Under the pieces are notes generated by a model, which had not been told where the DNA came from, did not search any database, and saw only the letters and a list, made by a program, of their open reading frames with translations. Source: Pseudomonas nitroreducens NBRC 12694 (GTDB lineage: Bacteria > Pseudomonadota > Gammaproteobacteria > Pseudomonadales > Pseudomonadaceae). Taken from it: 64,000 bases of DNA. Positions 16,128 to 23,723 of this stretch are shown piece after piece. The stretch is from the NCBI RefSeq assembly GCF_002091755.1, contig NZ_BDAI01000005.1:1-64000 (forward strand). The letters run 5' to 3'. Each line of letters starts with the position of its first letter. Within the stretch, counting starts at the first letter, position 1. The translations under genes were made by a program, and so were the position numbers.

Positions 16128-17164
16128 CAGGAGCGCCCCCGGACCAGCAGATAGAGAAAGAACGGCGCGCCGATCAGCGCAGTGACGATGCCGATCGGGA
16201 GCTCCGCCGGCGCCAGCGCCAGGCGAGCGATCAGGTCGGCCAATAGTAGAAGGATCGCACCGCCGAACATCGATGCCGGCAGCAGCACGCGGTGATCCGG
16301 GCCGACGATCAGCCGCAGCAGGTGCGGCACGACCAGGCCGATGAAGCCGATCATCCCGGCCGCCGCCACCGCCGCGCCCACACCGAGGGCAGTGCAGAGG
16401 ATCAGTTCGATTTTCAGTCGCTCGACGTCGAAGCCCAGGTGGCGCGCCTCGGACTCACCCAGCAACAGCGCATTCAACGCATTCACCCGACGCGGCAACC
16501 AGCAGGCTACCAGCAACGTGATCAGCAGCAGTGGCCACAGACGCGGGTAGCTCGCGCCATTGAGGCTGCCGAGGTTCCAGAAGGTCAGCGTGCGCAACGT
16601 GGCGTCGTCGGCGAGGTAGGTGAACAGCCCGATCAGCGCGCCGGCCAATGCCGTCAGCGCGATGCCGGCCAGCAACATGGTTGCCACACTGGTCTGGCCA
16701 TTGTGGCGACCCAGCCGATACACCAGCGCCGTCACCAGCAGGCCACCGACAAAGGCGCAGGCAGACAACAAATAAGGAGCAAAGACTTCCGGCAGCCCGC
16801 CGATGGAGGCGCCGAAGACGATGGCAATGGCGGCCCCCAGCGCGGCACCGCTGGAAACTCCGATCAGGCCGGGGTCGGCCAGCGGGTTGCGGAACAAGCC
16901 CTGCATCGCCACACCGGCCAGCGCCAGCACGCCGCCGGTGGCGATGCCCAGCAAGGTGCGCGGCAGGCGGATCTGCCCGACGATCAGTTCAGCCTGGCCG
17001 AGCCCGTCGACGGACACCGGCAGCCCGAGCATGTGCGCCAGCGCGCGCAGGGTATCGCCCAGCGGCAGGCTCACCGGCCCGAGGGCCAGTGAGAGCCAGA
17101 CGACCAGCAGCAGGAGAAAACCGAGGAACAGGAACAACGGTCGAGCGGTAACGATCCGGGTCAA
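16127..17164 (-). CDS. phuU: Heme ABC transporter permease
   Basis: 345 residues of the FecCD/BtuC permease family, about ten membrane segments, with the family region NPLADPGLIGVSSGAALGA. The first usable codon is a TTG at 17164 that overlaps the phuT stop in a TTGA arrangement, with GGAAAG about 9 bp upstream. The dimer forms the channel for heme delivered by PhuT. The rare start codon may set a lower permease level than the binding protein. Confidence 0.93.
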   Translation of the reverse strand: MTRIVTARPLFLFLGFLLLLVVWLSLALGPVSLPLGDTLRALAHMLGLPVSVDGLGQAELIVGQIRLPRTLLGIATGGVLALAGVAMQGLFRNPLADPGLIGVSSGAALGAAIAIVFGASIGGLPEVFAPYLLSACAFVGGLLVTALVYRLGRHNGQTSVATMLLAGIALTALAGALIGLFTYLADDATLRTLTFWNLGSLNGASYPRLWPLLLITLLVACWLPRRVNALNALLLGESEARHLGFDVERLKIELILCTALGVGAAVAAAGMIGFIGLVVPHLLRLIVGPDHRVLLPASMFGGAILLLLADLIARLALAPAELPIGIVTALIGAPFFLYLLVRGRS

Positions 17165-18069
17165 GGACGACTTTCCGTGTTCAGGGCCTGCGCGGAAGGA
17201 TAAAAGGCCTGGGCGAGGCTAGCCAGCCCGTCGGGGATGCGCGGACCGAGGCCACCGACCAGCAGGGTCGGGTCGAGCACCGGCACGCGGCCCTCGCGCA
17301 CTGCGCTGGTCGCGGCGAGGCCGGGATTCTGCTGGGTCAATGCGGCACGTGCCTTGTCGCCGTCCAGGGCGCGGTCGCTGAGCACCACCACCTGCGGGTT
17401 CAGCGCGGTGAGCGCCTCGGTGGAGAGCGTCTTGTAGCCGGTATGGGTAGCGAGGTTGCGGCCGCCAGCATGCTGGATCAGCCAGTCGCCGGAGGTGTCC
17501 TGCCCGGCCACCAGCAGGTTGCCGCCGGCATGCCCGACCAGCAGCACGACACCGGGAGCGGCCTGTGCGGCCTGGGCCTTCTTCACCCAGGCGTCCTGCG
17601 CGGCAAGGCGTGCATCGAAGTCCGACTCGGCCCGCTTCGCCTTGTCCACCGCGCCGAGCAGTTCGCCCAGGCGCTGGATAGTGTCGTGCACGGTCTTTTC
17701 GTCAGCCTTGGCCGACAGTGTTTCGATCCGCACGCCCGCGGCACGCAATTGCTGCAGGACCGGCGGCGGGCCCATTTCCTCGCTGCCCAGCAGAATATCC
17801 GGCTGCAGCGCCAGGATGCCTTCGGCGGCGAGCTGTCGCTGGTAGCCGATCTTCGGCAACCCCTGCAGCGAAGCCGGATGCAGGCTGGTGGTATCGACGC
17901 CGACCAGCTTGGCCTCGCCCCCCAGGGCAACGACCCATTCGCTGAGCGAACCACCAGCGCTCACCCAGCGCTGCGGCAGCGCATCGGCCAGCGCGCTGGT
18001 GGCCGTCAGGCAGAGGCCGGTGAGCAGCCCGGCCAGCAGCGGACGGGCAGTCATGGAAGCTTTCTTCAT
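17161..18069 (-). CDS. phuT: Periplasmic heme-binding protein of the Phu ABC transporter
   Basis: 302 residues. A signal peptide (about 1-28, ending SALADA) is followed by a class III periplasmic binding fold. The tyrosine of KIGYQRQLAAEGILAL matches the heme-iron ligand of PhuT/ShuT. It carries heme from the outer membrane to PhuUV. It starts 11 bp after phuS and overlaps phuU by 4 bases. Confidence 0.94.
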   Translation of the reverse strand: MKKASMTARPLLAGLLTGLCLTATSALADALPQRWVSAGGSLSEWVVALGGEAKLVGVDTTSLHPASLQGLPKIGYQRQLAAEGILALQPDILLGSEEMGPPPVLQQLRAAGVRIETLSAKADEKTVHDTIQRLGELLGAVDKAKRAESDFDARLAAQDAWVKKAQAAQAAPGVVLLVGHAGGNLLVAGQDTSGDWLIQHAGGRNLATHTGYKTLSTEALTALNPQVVVLSDRALDGDKARAALTQQNPGLAATSAVREGRVPVLDPTLLVGGLGPRIPDGLASLAQAFYPSAQALNTESRP

Positions 18070-18080
18070 CGTGTCGGCCC

Positions 18081-19136
18081 TCAGAGTGCCGGGAAGGATT
18101 CAGCAAGTTCGCGCCAGCCCTGCAACTCCGGAACTCCCGGCTTTCGTGCGCCAAACACTTGCAGCACCAATTCGCCCTGGGCATCGAAGGCTTCCCAGCT
18201 GGTGATCACGCCATCGCTGCTCGGCTTGCGCACGCGCCACAACTCGACCACGCCCGGCGTCTTCAGATGCAGGTTGAACAGCGGATCGAGGACGTTGAAC
18301 CAGTTGTCCATCCACTTGAGGTTTTCCACGGTGCCGGTGTGGATCTGGATGCAATGGGCGTTGCCGACGAAGAGCATGATCGGCAACTGGCTTGCACCGG
18401 CAGCCTCCAGCAGGCGCGGCAGCTCGGCAGTATCCAGGGGCTCGGCCCACTCGCGGCCGGCCAGGCGCAGCGCCTGGGTGCGCTGGACCTTGTGCTTCTT
18501 CAGCAAGGCGAAGAAATGGTGGGTGTCCTTCAGGGCCGCCCAGCCCTCACGCAAGGCAGCAACGTCGATTTCGCCGTCGGCCAGCGCAACTGCCTTGGGC
18601 TCGAGCGGTACCAGCTCCAGATCGGCGCGCTGCCCGGCAGCAGTGAAGCTGCGCACCAGCGGGTCCCAGGCGGCGAGGTCGCTCTGCTCGGTGAGGAACA
18701 CCTTGTGCACGGCGGTGCCCTGGCGGTCGAAGACCTGAATGCTGCGCTGGGTACCGTGGGCGGTCTCCTCGCTGACGGCGAAGGCGCTGGCCCAGCCGCC
18801 GAGGAACAGGCGCAGGTCGATGTCCGGGGAAACCACCAGGCCCATCTGGCCATTGGCGGAAACGGTCACGTCGCGGTACGGCCCCTTGCGCTCGTGCACA
18901 CAATGCTCGTTGCGGGTCAGCGCCATGACCTGCCCCAGCTCGCCCAGTGCCGGCAGCAGCTCGGCCCAGTCGGCGCGCAGGCGCACGGCGTCCACCCCCA
19001 GGCGGCTGGCCGTCAGCTCGGCTTCGCTCACGGCCAGGTGGTGCGCCGCATCGCGGGCGCGCAGGCGCGGTTTCTCGGCGCGCAGCGCTTGCCAGGCGCG
19101 GTACAGCTCGGAGGCCGGCGCAGTCAGGGTCGTCAT
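18081..19136 (-). CDS. phuS: Cytoplasmic heme chaperone PhuS (HemS/ChuX family)
   Basis: 351 residues from ATG at 19136, chosen because GAGGAAT lies 8 bp upstream; an in-frame extension to 19199 adds residues unlike the family. Two tandem HemS repeats are visible. The DTHHFFALL region (His 206 and 207) corresponds to the heme-ligand histidine cluster of P. aeruginosa PhuS. PhuS passes heme to the oxygenase HemO and is reported to affect PrrH expression in P. aeruginosa. First gene of phuSTUVW, behind a Fur box. Confidence 0.93.
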   Translation of the reverse strand: MTTLTAPASELYRAWQALRAEKPRLRARDAAHHLAVSEAELTASRLGVDAVRLRADWAELLPALGELGQVMALTRNEHCVHERKGPYRDVTVSANGQMGLVVSPDIDLRLFLGGWASAFAVSEETAHGTQRSIQVFDRQGTAVHKVFLTEQSDLAAWDPLVRSFTAAGQRADLELVPLEPKAVALADGEIDVAALREGWAALKDTHHFFALLKKHKVQRTQALRLAGREWAEPLDTAELPRLLEAAGASQLPIMLFVGNAHCIQIHTGTVENLKWMDNWFNVLDPLFNLHLKTPGVVELWRVRKPSSDGVITSWEAFDAQGELVLQVFGARKPGVPELQGWRELAESFPAL

Positions 19137-19218
19137 TGCAGAATTCCTCGTTCGAAAGGTGGCCTGCCGCGGTGCGGCAGCATGGACGAACCTTGCCACA
19201 GGGAAATCAGGAAATCTA

Positions 19219-19237
19219 TGTGATAATTATTTGCATT
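19219..19237 (-). promoter_or_regulatory. Fur box upstream of phuSTUVW
   Basis: TGTGATAATTATTTGCATT agrees with about 14 of 18 informative positions of the Fur inverted repeat. It lies about 83 bp before the phuS start. In P. aeruginosa the equivalent region also serves the divergent receptor gene phuR; no receptor gene is found on the other side here. Confidence 0.8.
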
Positions 19238-19376
19238 AGATTGCAGAGAGGCTTAAGGTCGGCGCCGATTTCGCCGGGCTCCTGGCGAGCACCAACTTCA
19301 GCACACGGAAGTGCACCCTCTTCCGGTCCTGCCATCCACGCGCGGATAATGGCTGCCCTGATGGAGACCGTGTCGA

Positions 19377-19706
19377 ATGATCCTGCTCTGCGCCCCGCAT
19401 GACCTGGCCGAAGGCCAGAGCCGGGGCTTCAAGGCCGCCGGCCTGAACCTCTTCGCCGTGCGCCGCGAAGGCCGCGTGTACGCCTACCGCAACCGCTGCC
19501 CGCACCGGGAAATCCCCCTGGGCTACGATGCCGAGAACGTTCTCGATGACAGCGGCCGCCTGCTGCAATGCGGCCATCATGGCGCGCTGTTCCTGATCGA
19601 GACCGGCGAGTGCATCCAGGGGCCGTGCCTGGGGGATGTTCTGCAAGCGCTGCCCTGCCGAGAGGATGAACAGGGGATCTGGCTGGACGATAGCGACCCA
19701 GGATAG
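19377..19706 (+). CDS. Rieske [2Fe-2S] domain protein
   Basis: 109 residues, a single small Rieske domain without membrane anchor or oxygenase domain. The cluster motifs are CPHR (about residues 41-44) and CGHHG (about 65-69), 21 residues apart. Such stand-alone ferredoxins transfer electrons to unidentified partners. It lies between phuS, which is divergent, and sfsA, which converges on it. Confidence 0.85.
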   Translation: MILLCAPHDLAEGQSRGFKAAGLNLFAVRREGRVYAYRNRCPHREIPLGYDAENVLDDSGRLLQCGHHGALFLIETGECIQGPCLGDVLQALPCREDEQGIWLDDSDPG

Positions 19707-19734
19707 GAACGGTTCCGGGCCGGTTCGCGAGCGA

Positions 19735-20442
19735 CTAGAGCAACACTTTCAGCGGCCGGTGCAGAAACATCTCCTGGGTATCAATCCGCGCCCCATACGC
19801 CAGCACTTCCACTCCAGCAGTACGCGCCTCGGCCAGCGCCGCCGCATAGGCCGGATCGATCTCCTTCGCCGGGCGCACCGCTTCGATCTCCGACAGGTTC
19901 ACCGCATACAGCAGCACCGCGCGCATACCGTCGCGCGCCAGCGCCGCCAGTTCGCGCAGGTGCTTGGCGCCGCGCTGGGTAACGGCGTCGGGGAAGGCGG
20001 CGACGGTGGTGTCGTCGAAGCCCAGGGTCACGCTCTTCACCTCCACGAACACCGGCTTGCCGGCGTACATCAGGCGGAAGTCCGCGCGGCTGTTTTCCTG
20101 CCCGTAGGCAACCTCGCGGCGCAGTTCATCGAAGCCGGCCAACTCGGTCACCGTACCGGCCAGCAGCGCCTCTTCCACCAGCCGATTGGCCCGCCCGGTG
20201 TTAACGCAAGCCAGGCGCCCCTGCGGCGTCTCCACCAGTTCCCAGGTACCGGGCAGCTTGCGCTTGGGATCATCGGAGCGGCTGAACCAGACGCGGCAAC
20301 CTTCGCTCATGCAATTGAGCATCGAGCCGGTGTTCGGGCAGTGGATGGTGAGCAATTCGCCGCTGGCGGTCTCGATGTCCGCCAGGAAGCGCTTGTAGCG
20401 TTTGATCAGGCGCGCCTCTTCCAGCGCCGGCTCGAAGCGCAT
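19735..20442 (-). CDS. sfsA: SfsA family protein (sugar fermentation stimulation protein A)
   Basis: 235 residues, family length. The C-terminal half has ADFRLMYAGKPVFVEVKSVTL, the acidic-Lys pattern of a PD-(D/E)xK nuclease-like fold. E. coli SfsA was linked to maltose metabolism and nucleic-acid binding, but its biochemical role is not settled. The ATG overlaps the aminotransferase stop by one base, so the two are coupled. Confidence 0.9.
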   Translation of the reverse strand: MRFEPALEEARLIKRYKRFLADIETASGELLTIHCPNTGSMLNCMSEGCRVWFSRSDDPKRKLPGTWELVETPQGRLACVNTGRANRLVEEALLAGTVTELAGFDELRREVAYGQENSRADFRLMYAGKPVFVEVKSVTLGFDDTTVAAFPDAVTQRGAKHLRELAALARDGMRAVLLYAVNLSEIEAVRPAKEIDPAYAAALAEARTAGVEVLAYGARIDTQEMFLHRPLKVLL

Positions 20443-21614
20443 CAGGGGCGCCAGGTCTTGAGGCCGCGGGCAATGCGTTCCACCGCCTGCTGCAGGCGCT
20501 CGACGCTCTGCGTATAGGCGAAACGCACATGGTGCGAGGCCTGGTAACGCCCGAAGTCGACGCCGGGCGTGAAGGCTACGTGCTCGGTCTCGATGAAGTG
20601 CTGGCAGAAGGCAAAGGCGTCACCGCCGAAGGCGCTGATGTCCGCGTACAGATAGAAGGCACCTTCCGGTTCCACGGCGATGCCGAAGCCCAGCTCGCGC
20701 AATGCCGGCAGCAGGTAGTCACGGCGGCGGCGGAATTCTTCGCGGCGCTCCTCGAGGATCGCCAGGGTGGCCGGCTCGAAGCAGGCCAGCGCGGCGTGCT
20801 GGGCCATGCTCGGCGCGCTGATGTAGAGGTTCTGCGCCAGCTTCTCCAGCTCCCCCACTGCATCCGGCGGCGCCACCAGCCATCCCAGGCGCCAGCCGGT
20901 CATGCCGAAATATTTGGAGAAACTGTTGAGGACGAAAGCGTCGTCATCCACCTCCAGGACGCTGGACGCGTCGATGCCGTAGGTCAGGCCGTGGTAGATC
21001 TCGTCCACCACCAGATGGCCGCCGCGCGCCTTGAGCGTGGACGACAGCGCGGCGAGTTCATCCTTGTGCAAGAGGGTGCCCGTAGGATTCGCCGGCGATG
21101 CGGCCAGAGCGCCTACACTGTCCTGATCCCAGTGCCGCTCGACGAGCTCCGGGGTGAGCTGGTAACGGCTCTCCGGGCCGACCGGCACCAGTTGGGCGGC
21201 GCCTTCCACCAGGCGCAGAAAGTGGCGATTGCACGGGTACCCCGGATCGGCCAGCAGCCAGTGCTTGCCCGGGTCCACCAGCAGGCTGCTGGCGAGCAAC
21301 AGGGCGCCGGACCCGCCGGGCGTGACGAGAATGCGCTGCGGGTCGATCGACAGGCCGTAGCGCTGGGCGTAGAAGCCGGCAATGGCTTCGCGCAGAGCCG
21401 GCAGGCCACGTGCGGCGGTATAGCGCGTGTGACCATTTGCCAGGGCCTGCTGCCCGGCCTCGACGATGGGCGCCGCGGTGGTGAAGTCCGGCTCGCCGAT
21501 TTCCAGGTGGATGACGTCGTGGCCCGCGGCCTGCAGCTCGTTGGCCCGCGCCAGCAGCGCCATGACGTGGAAGGGTTCGATGGCGCGACTGCGCGCACTG
21601 AAGGTGGTGGCCAT
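20442..21614 (-). CDS. PLP-dependent class I/II aminotransferase
   Basis: 390 residues from ATG at 21614 (MATTFSARSRAIEPF). The PLP lysine lies in NSFSKYFGMTGWRLGW and the substrate/PLP-binding Asn in ASPANPTG. Sequence type is that of the aspartate/aromatic fold-I group, close to enzymes annotated as pyridoxal-dependent aminotransferases next to sfsA and dksA in pseudomonads. The amino-acid substrate cannot be read from sequence. Coupled to sfsA downstream. Confidence 0.88.
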   Translation of the reverse strand: MATTFSARSRAIEPFHVMALLARANELQAAGHDVIHLEIGEPDFTTAAPIVEAGQQALANGHTRYTAARGLPALREAIAGFYAQRYGLSIDPQRILVTPGGSGALLLASSLLVDPGKHWLLADPGYPCNRHFLRLVEGAAQLVPVGPESRYQLTPELVERHWDQDSVGALAASPANPTGTLLHKDELAALSSTLKARGGHLVVDEIYHGLTYGIDASSVLEVDDDAFVLNSFSKYFGMTGWRLGWLVAPPDAVGELEKLAQNLYISAPSMAQHAALACFEPATLAILEERREEFRRRRDYLLPALRELGFGIAVEPEGAFYLYADISAFGGDAFAFCQHFIETEHVAFTPGVDFGRYQASHHVRFAYTQSVERLQQAVERIARGLKTWRP

Positions 21615-21947
21615 GCAATATTCCGAACTTTGCGACAGAGCCGGGATTCTAACAGGCCACTGATGGATACTGGGCAGCCGCGCATAGACAGTGTGGCGCT
21701 TGGGAATTTGCAGGCTTCGTCTGGCAAACACCAGCGATTCTGCGAAGGTTTGCCGTGAAACTCGCTGGTCGCGACCAGTGGGTCGGCAAGCTGGCAGTCA
21801 GGTATGTGCGGGCACTGCCAGCCTCGACAACCGGGAGTAGCGTCCCCGTTATCGTTCTGGTAAGTTCGCCCGCTGCGAGCGCGGGGCCGGCGGTGCCGGA
21901 GAGGGACCATCCGCGAGAGGATTAGCGAGAGTGAGAGGCGGTCATCC
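21615..21947. other. Intergenic region between the aminotransferase and dksA
   Basis: 333 bp shared by the two divergent promoters. It holds one perfect 14-bp palindrome, CTGGTCGCGACCAG (21765-21778), and a purine-rich ribosome-binding stretch GAGAGGCGG just before dksA. I see no good -35/-10 pair and no supported gene. Confidence 0.5.
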
Positions 21948-22391
21948 ATGCCCACCAAAGCAAAACAACAGAGCAGCCAACTGATTCGTGGCTTCGAGCC
22001 CTACCAGGAAACCAAGGGCGAGGAGTACATGAGCGATCGCATGCGCGCGCACTTCACCTCCATCCTCAACAAATGGAAAGTTGAGCTGATGGAAGAAGTG
22101 GACCGCACTGTGCACCACATGCAGGACGAAGCGGCCAACTTCCCGGACCCGGCCGACCGTGCCAGCCAGGAAGAAGAGTTCAGCCTCGAGCTGCGCGCCC
22201 GCGACCGCGAGCGCAAGCTGATCAAGAAGATCGACGAGACCCTGCAACTGATCGAAGACAACGACTACGGCTGGTGCGATTCCTGCGGCGTCGAGATCGG
22301 CATCCGCCGTCTGGAAGCCCGCCCCACCGCCACCCTGTGCATCGACTGCAAGACCCTGGCGGAAATCAAGGAAAAGCAGCTGGGCTCCTGA
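21948..22391 (+). CDS. dksA: RNA polymerase-binding transcription factor DksA
   Basis: 147 residues, about the usual length. The central coiled coil carries the DPADRAS tip motif (about residues 64-70) that enters the polymerase secondary channel, and the C-terminal zinc finger CDSCG...CIDC is complete. With ppGpp it represses rRNA promoters and activates amino-acid genes; the rRNA promoters at 101-415 are likely targets. It is followed by its own terminator and then gluQ. Confidence 0.96.
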   Translation: MPTKAKQQSSQLIRGFEPYQETKGEEYMSDRMRAHFTSILNKWKVELMEEVDRTVHHMQDEAANFPDPADRASQEEEFSLELRARDRERKLIKKIDETLQLIEDNDYGWCDSCGVEIGIRRLEARPTATLCIDCKTLAEIKEKQLGS

Positions 22392-22406
22392 GCCTGGTTG
22401 ATCCCG

Positions 22407-22436
22407 AACGGGGCGCTGCGGCGCCCCGTTTCGTTT
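22407..22436 (+). terminator. rho-independent terminator after dksA
   Basis: ACGGGGCGC-TGCG-GCGCCCCGT followed by TTCGTTT, a strong stem 15 bp after the dksA stop. Some read-through into gluQ is expected because gluQ begins only 24 bp later. Confidence 0.85.
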
Positions 22437-22459
22437 CTGCTGCCATCTGAAGAGCCGCC

Positions 22460-23347
22460 ATGCCCACCACCCAGTACATCGGACGCTTCGCCCCCACGCC
22501 CAGCGGCTACCTGCACTTCGGCTCGCTGGTGGCCGCTGTCGCTTCCTACCTGGATGCGCGCTCGGTGGGTGGAAAGTGGCTGGTACGCATGGAAGACCTC
22601 GACCCGCCACGGGAAATGCCCGGTGCCCAGGCGGCCATCCTGGAAACCCTGGAACGCTACGGCTTCGAGTGGGACGGCCCGGTGCAGCGCCAGAGCGACC
22701 GCCACGCAGCCTACTCCGCGCAGGTCGAACAATGGCTGCGCAGCGGCCTGGCCTACGCCTGCACCTGCTCGCGCAAGCAGCTCGAAGGCAGTAACGGCAT
22801 CTATCCCGGCACCTGCCGCGACACCCAGCATGACTGGCACGGCGACGTCGCCATCCGCATCCGCGTGCCGGAACTGGACTATCGCTTCACCGACCGCCTG
22901 CAGGGCGAATTCCACCAGCATCTGGGCCGCGAAGTGGGTGACTTCATCATCCGCCGCCGCGACGGGCTGTTCGCCTATCAACTGGCGGTGGTGCTGGACG
23001 ATGCCTGGCAGGGTGTCACCGACATCGTCCGCGGCGCCGACCTGCTGGACAACACCCCGCGCCAGCTCTATCTGCAGGAACTGCTGGGCATCGCTGCGCC
23101 GCGCTATCTGCACGTCCCGCTGATCATCCAGCCCGATGGCCACAAGCTGGGCAAGTCCTACCGCTCGCCGCCCCTGGAAGCCGCACAGGCGTCGCCGCTG
23201 CTGGTGCGCGCCCTGAAGGCGCTGGGTCAGAATCCGCCCGCCGGGCTGGCGCAAGGCGCTCCGGGTGATGTCCTCACCTGGGGCATCAGGCACTGGAATG
23301 CCGACGCCATCCCCCATAGCCTGACGCTGGAAGACGCGCAGCTCTAG
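22460..23347 (+). CDS. gluQ: Glutamyl-Q tRNA(Asp) synthetase
   Basis: 295 residues, a GluRS catalytic core without the anticodon-binding domain. The HIGH-type motif is PTPSGYLHFGSL and the KMSKS-type motif is KLGKS. Zinc ligands are CTCSRKQ and the later YPGTC. It attaches glutamate to queuosine in tRNA-Asp. Occurrence directly after dksA is widespread in gamma-proteobacteria. Confidence 0.95.
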   Translation: MPTTQYIGRFAPTPSGYLHFGSLVAAVASYLDARSVGGKWLVRMEDLDPPREMPGAQAAILETLERYGFEWDGPVQRQSDRHAAYSAQVEQWLRSGLAYACTCSRKQLEGSNGIYPGTCRDTQHDWHGDVAIRIRVPELDYRFTDRLQGEFHQHLGREVGDFIIRRRDGLFAYQLAVVLDDAWQGVTDIVRGADLLDNTPRQLYLQELLGIAAPRYLHVPLIIQPDGHKLGKSYRSPPLEAAQASPLLVRALKALGQNPPAGLAQGAPGDVLTWGIRHWNADAIPHSLTLEDAQL

Positions 23348-23428
23348 ACTGGTAAACAGCAGCGGCTCTTCGCAGGACCGAGGGGGGCGCCTAGCCCTTG
23401 CTCGCGAACCCGAATCCCGCTGCGAGGG

Positions 23429-23458
23429 CTTGTTCGCGAGCACGCTCGCTCCCACAAG
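23429..23458. repeat. Pseudomonas-type REP palindrome
   Basis: The sequence TTCGCGAGCACGCTCGCTCC within CTTG...CAAG is typical of the short extragenic palindromes scattered through Pseudomonas genomes. A second copy of the CTTGCTCGCGAAC arm lies about 30 bp to the left (near 23397). It fills the gap between gluQ and cbrX and may slow transcription or RNA decay. Confidence 0.75.
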
Positions 23459-23546
23459 GTCTGCCGCTCCTTCGGCAAGAGCCGGGTCGGCTTGCCGGCG
23501 ACTGTGAGCACAGGTAGCCTGCCCGCCGAACCAAGAGAGAGACGAC

Positions 23547-23723
23547 ATGTACATCTACCGACTGGTGTTGCTCCTGGTCGTGGGCATCTACCTGTTCTCA
23601 CCGGCCATCATGGACTGGTGGATCGATCCCCACGGCGCCTGGTACCGCCCGTATCTGCTGTGGCTGATCCTGATCGTCGTCACCTTCATCCTGCAGAGCC
23701 AGCGCGATGCTGACGAGCTTTAG
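23547..23723 (+). CDS. cbrX: CbrX-like small membrane protein overlapping cbrA
   Basis: 58 residues, starting MYIYRLVLLLVVGIYL. Two hydrophobic segments (about 4-18 and 36-52) flank a loop with WWIDPHGAWYRP. Its last 17 bases overlap the cbrA start in another frame, so it is translated just ahead of cbrA. A small gene in this position is conserved in pseudomonads and I recall it being called cbrX; its role is not settled, though assisting CbrA membrane insertion or translation would fit. Confidence 0.82.
   Translation: MYIYRLVLLLVVGIYLFSPAIMDWWIDPHGAWYRPYLLWLILIVVTFILQSQRDADEL

Noticed and set aside
19137..19199. Longer PhuS start at 19199
   Set aside because: The extra residues are unlike the HemS family and the ATG at 19136 has GAGGAAT at good distance.
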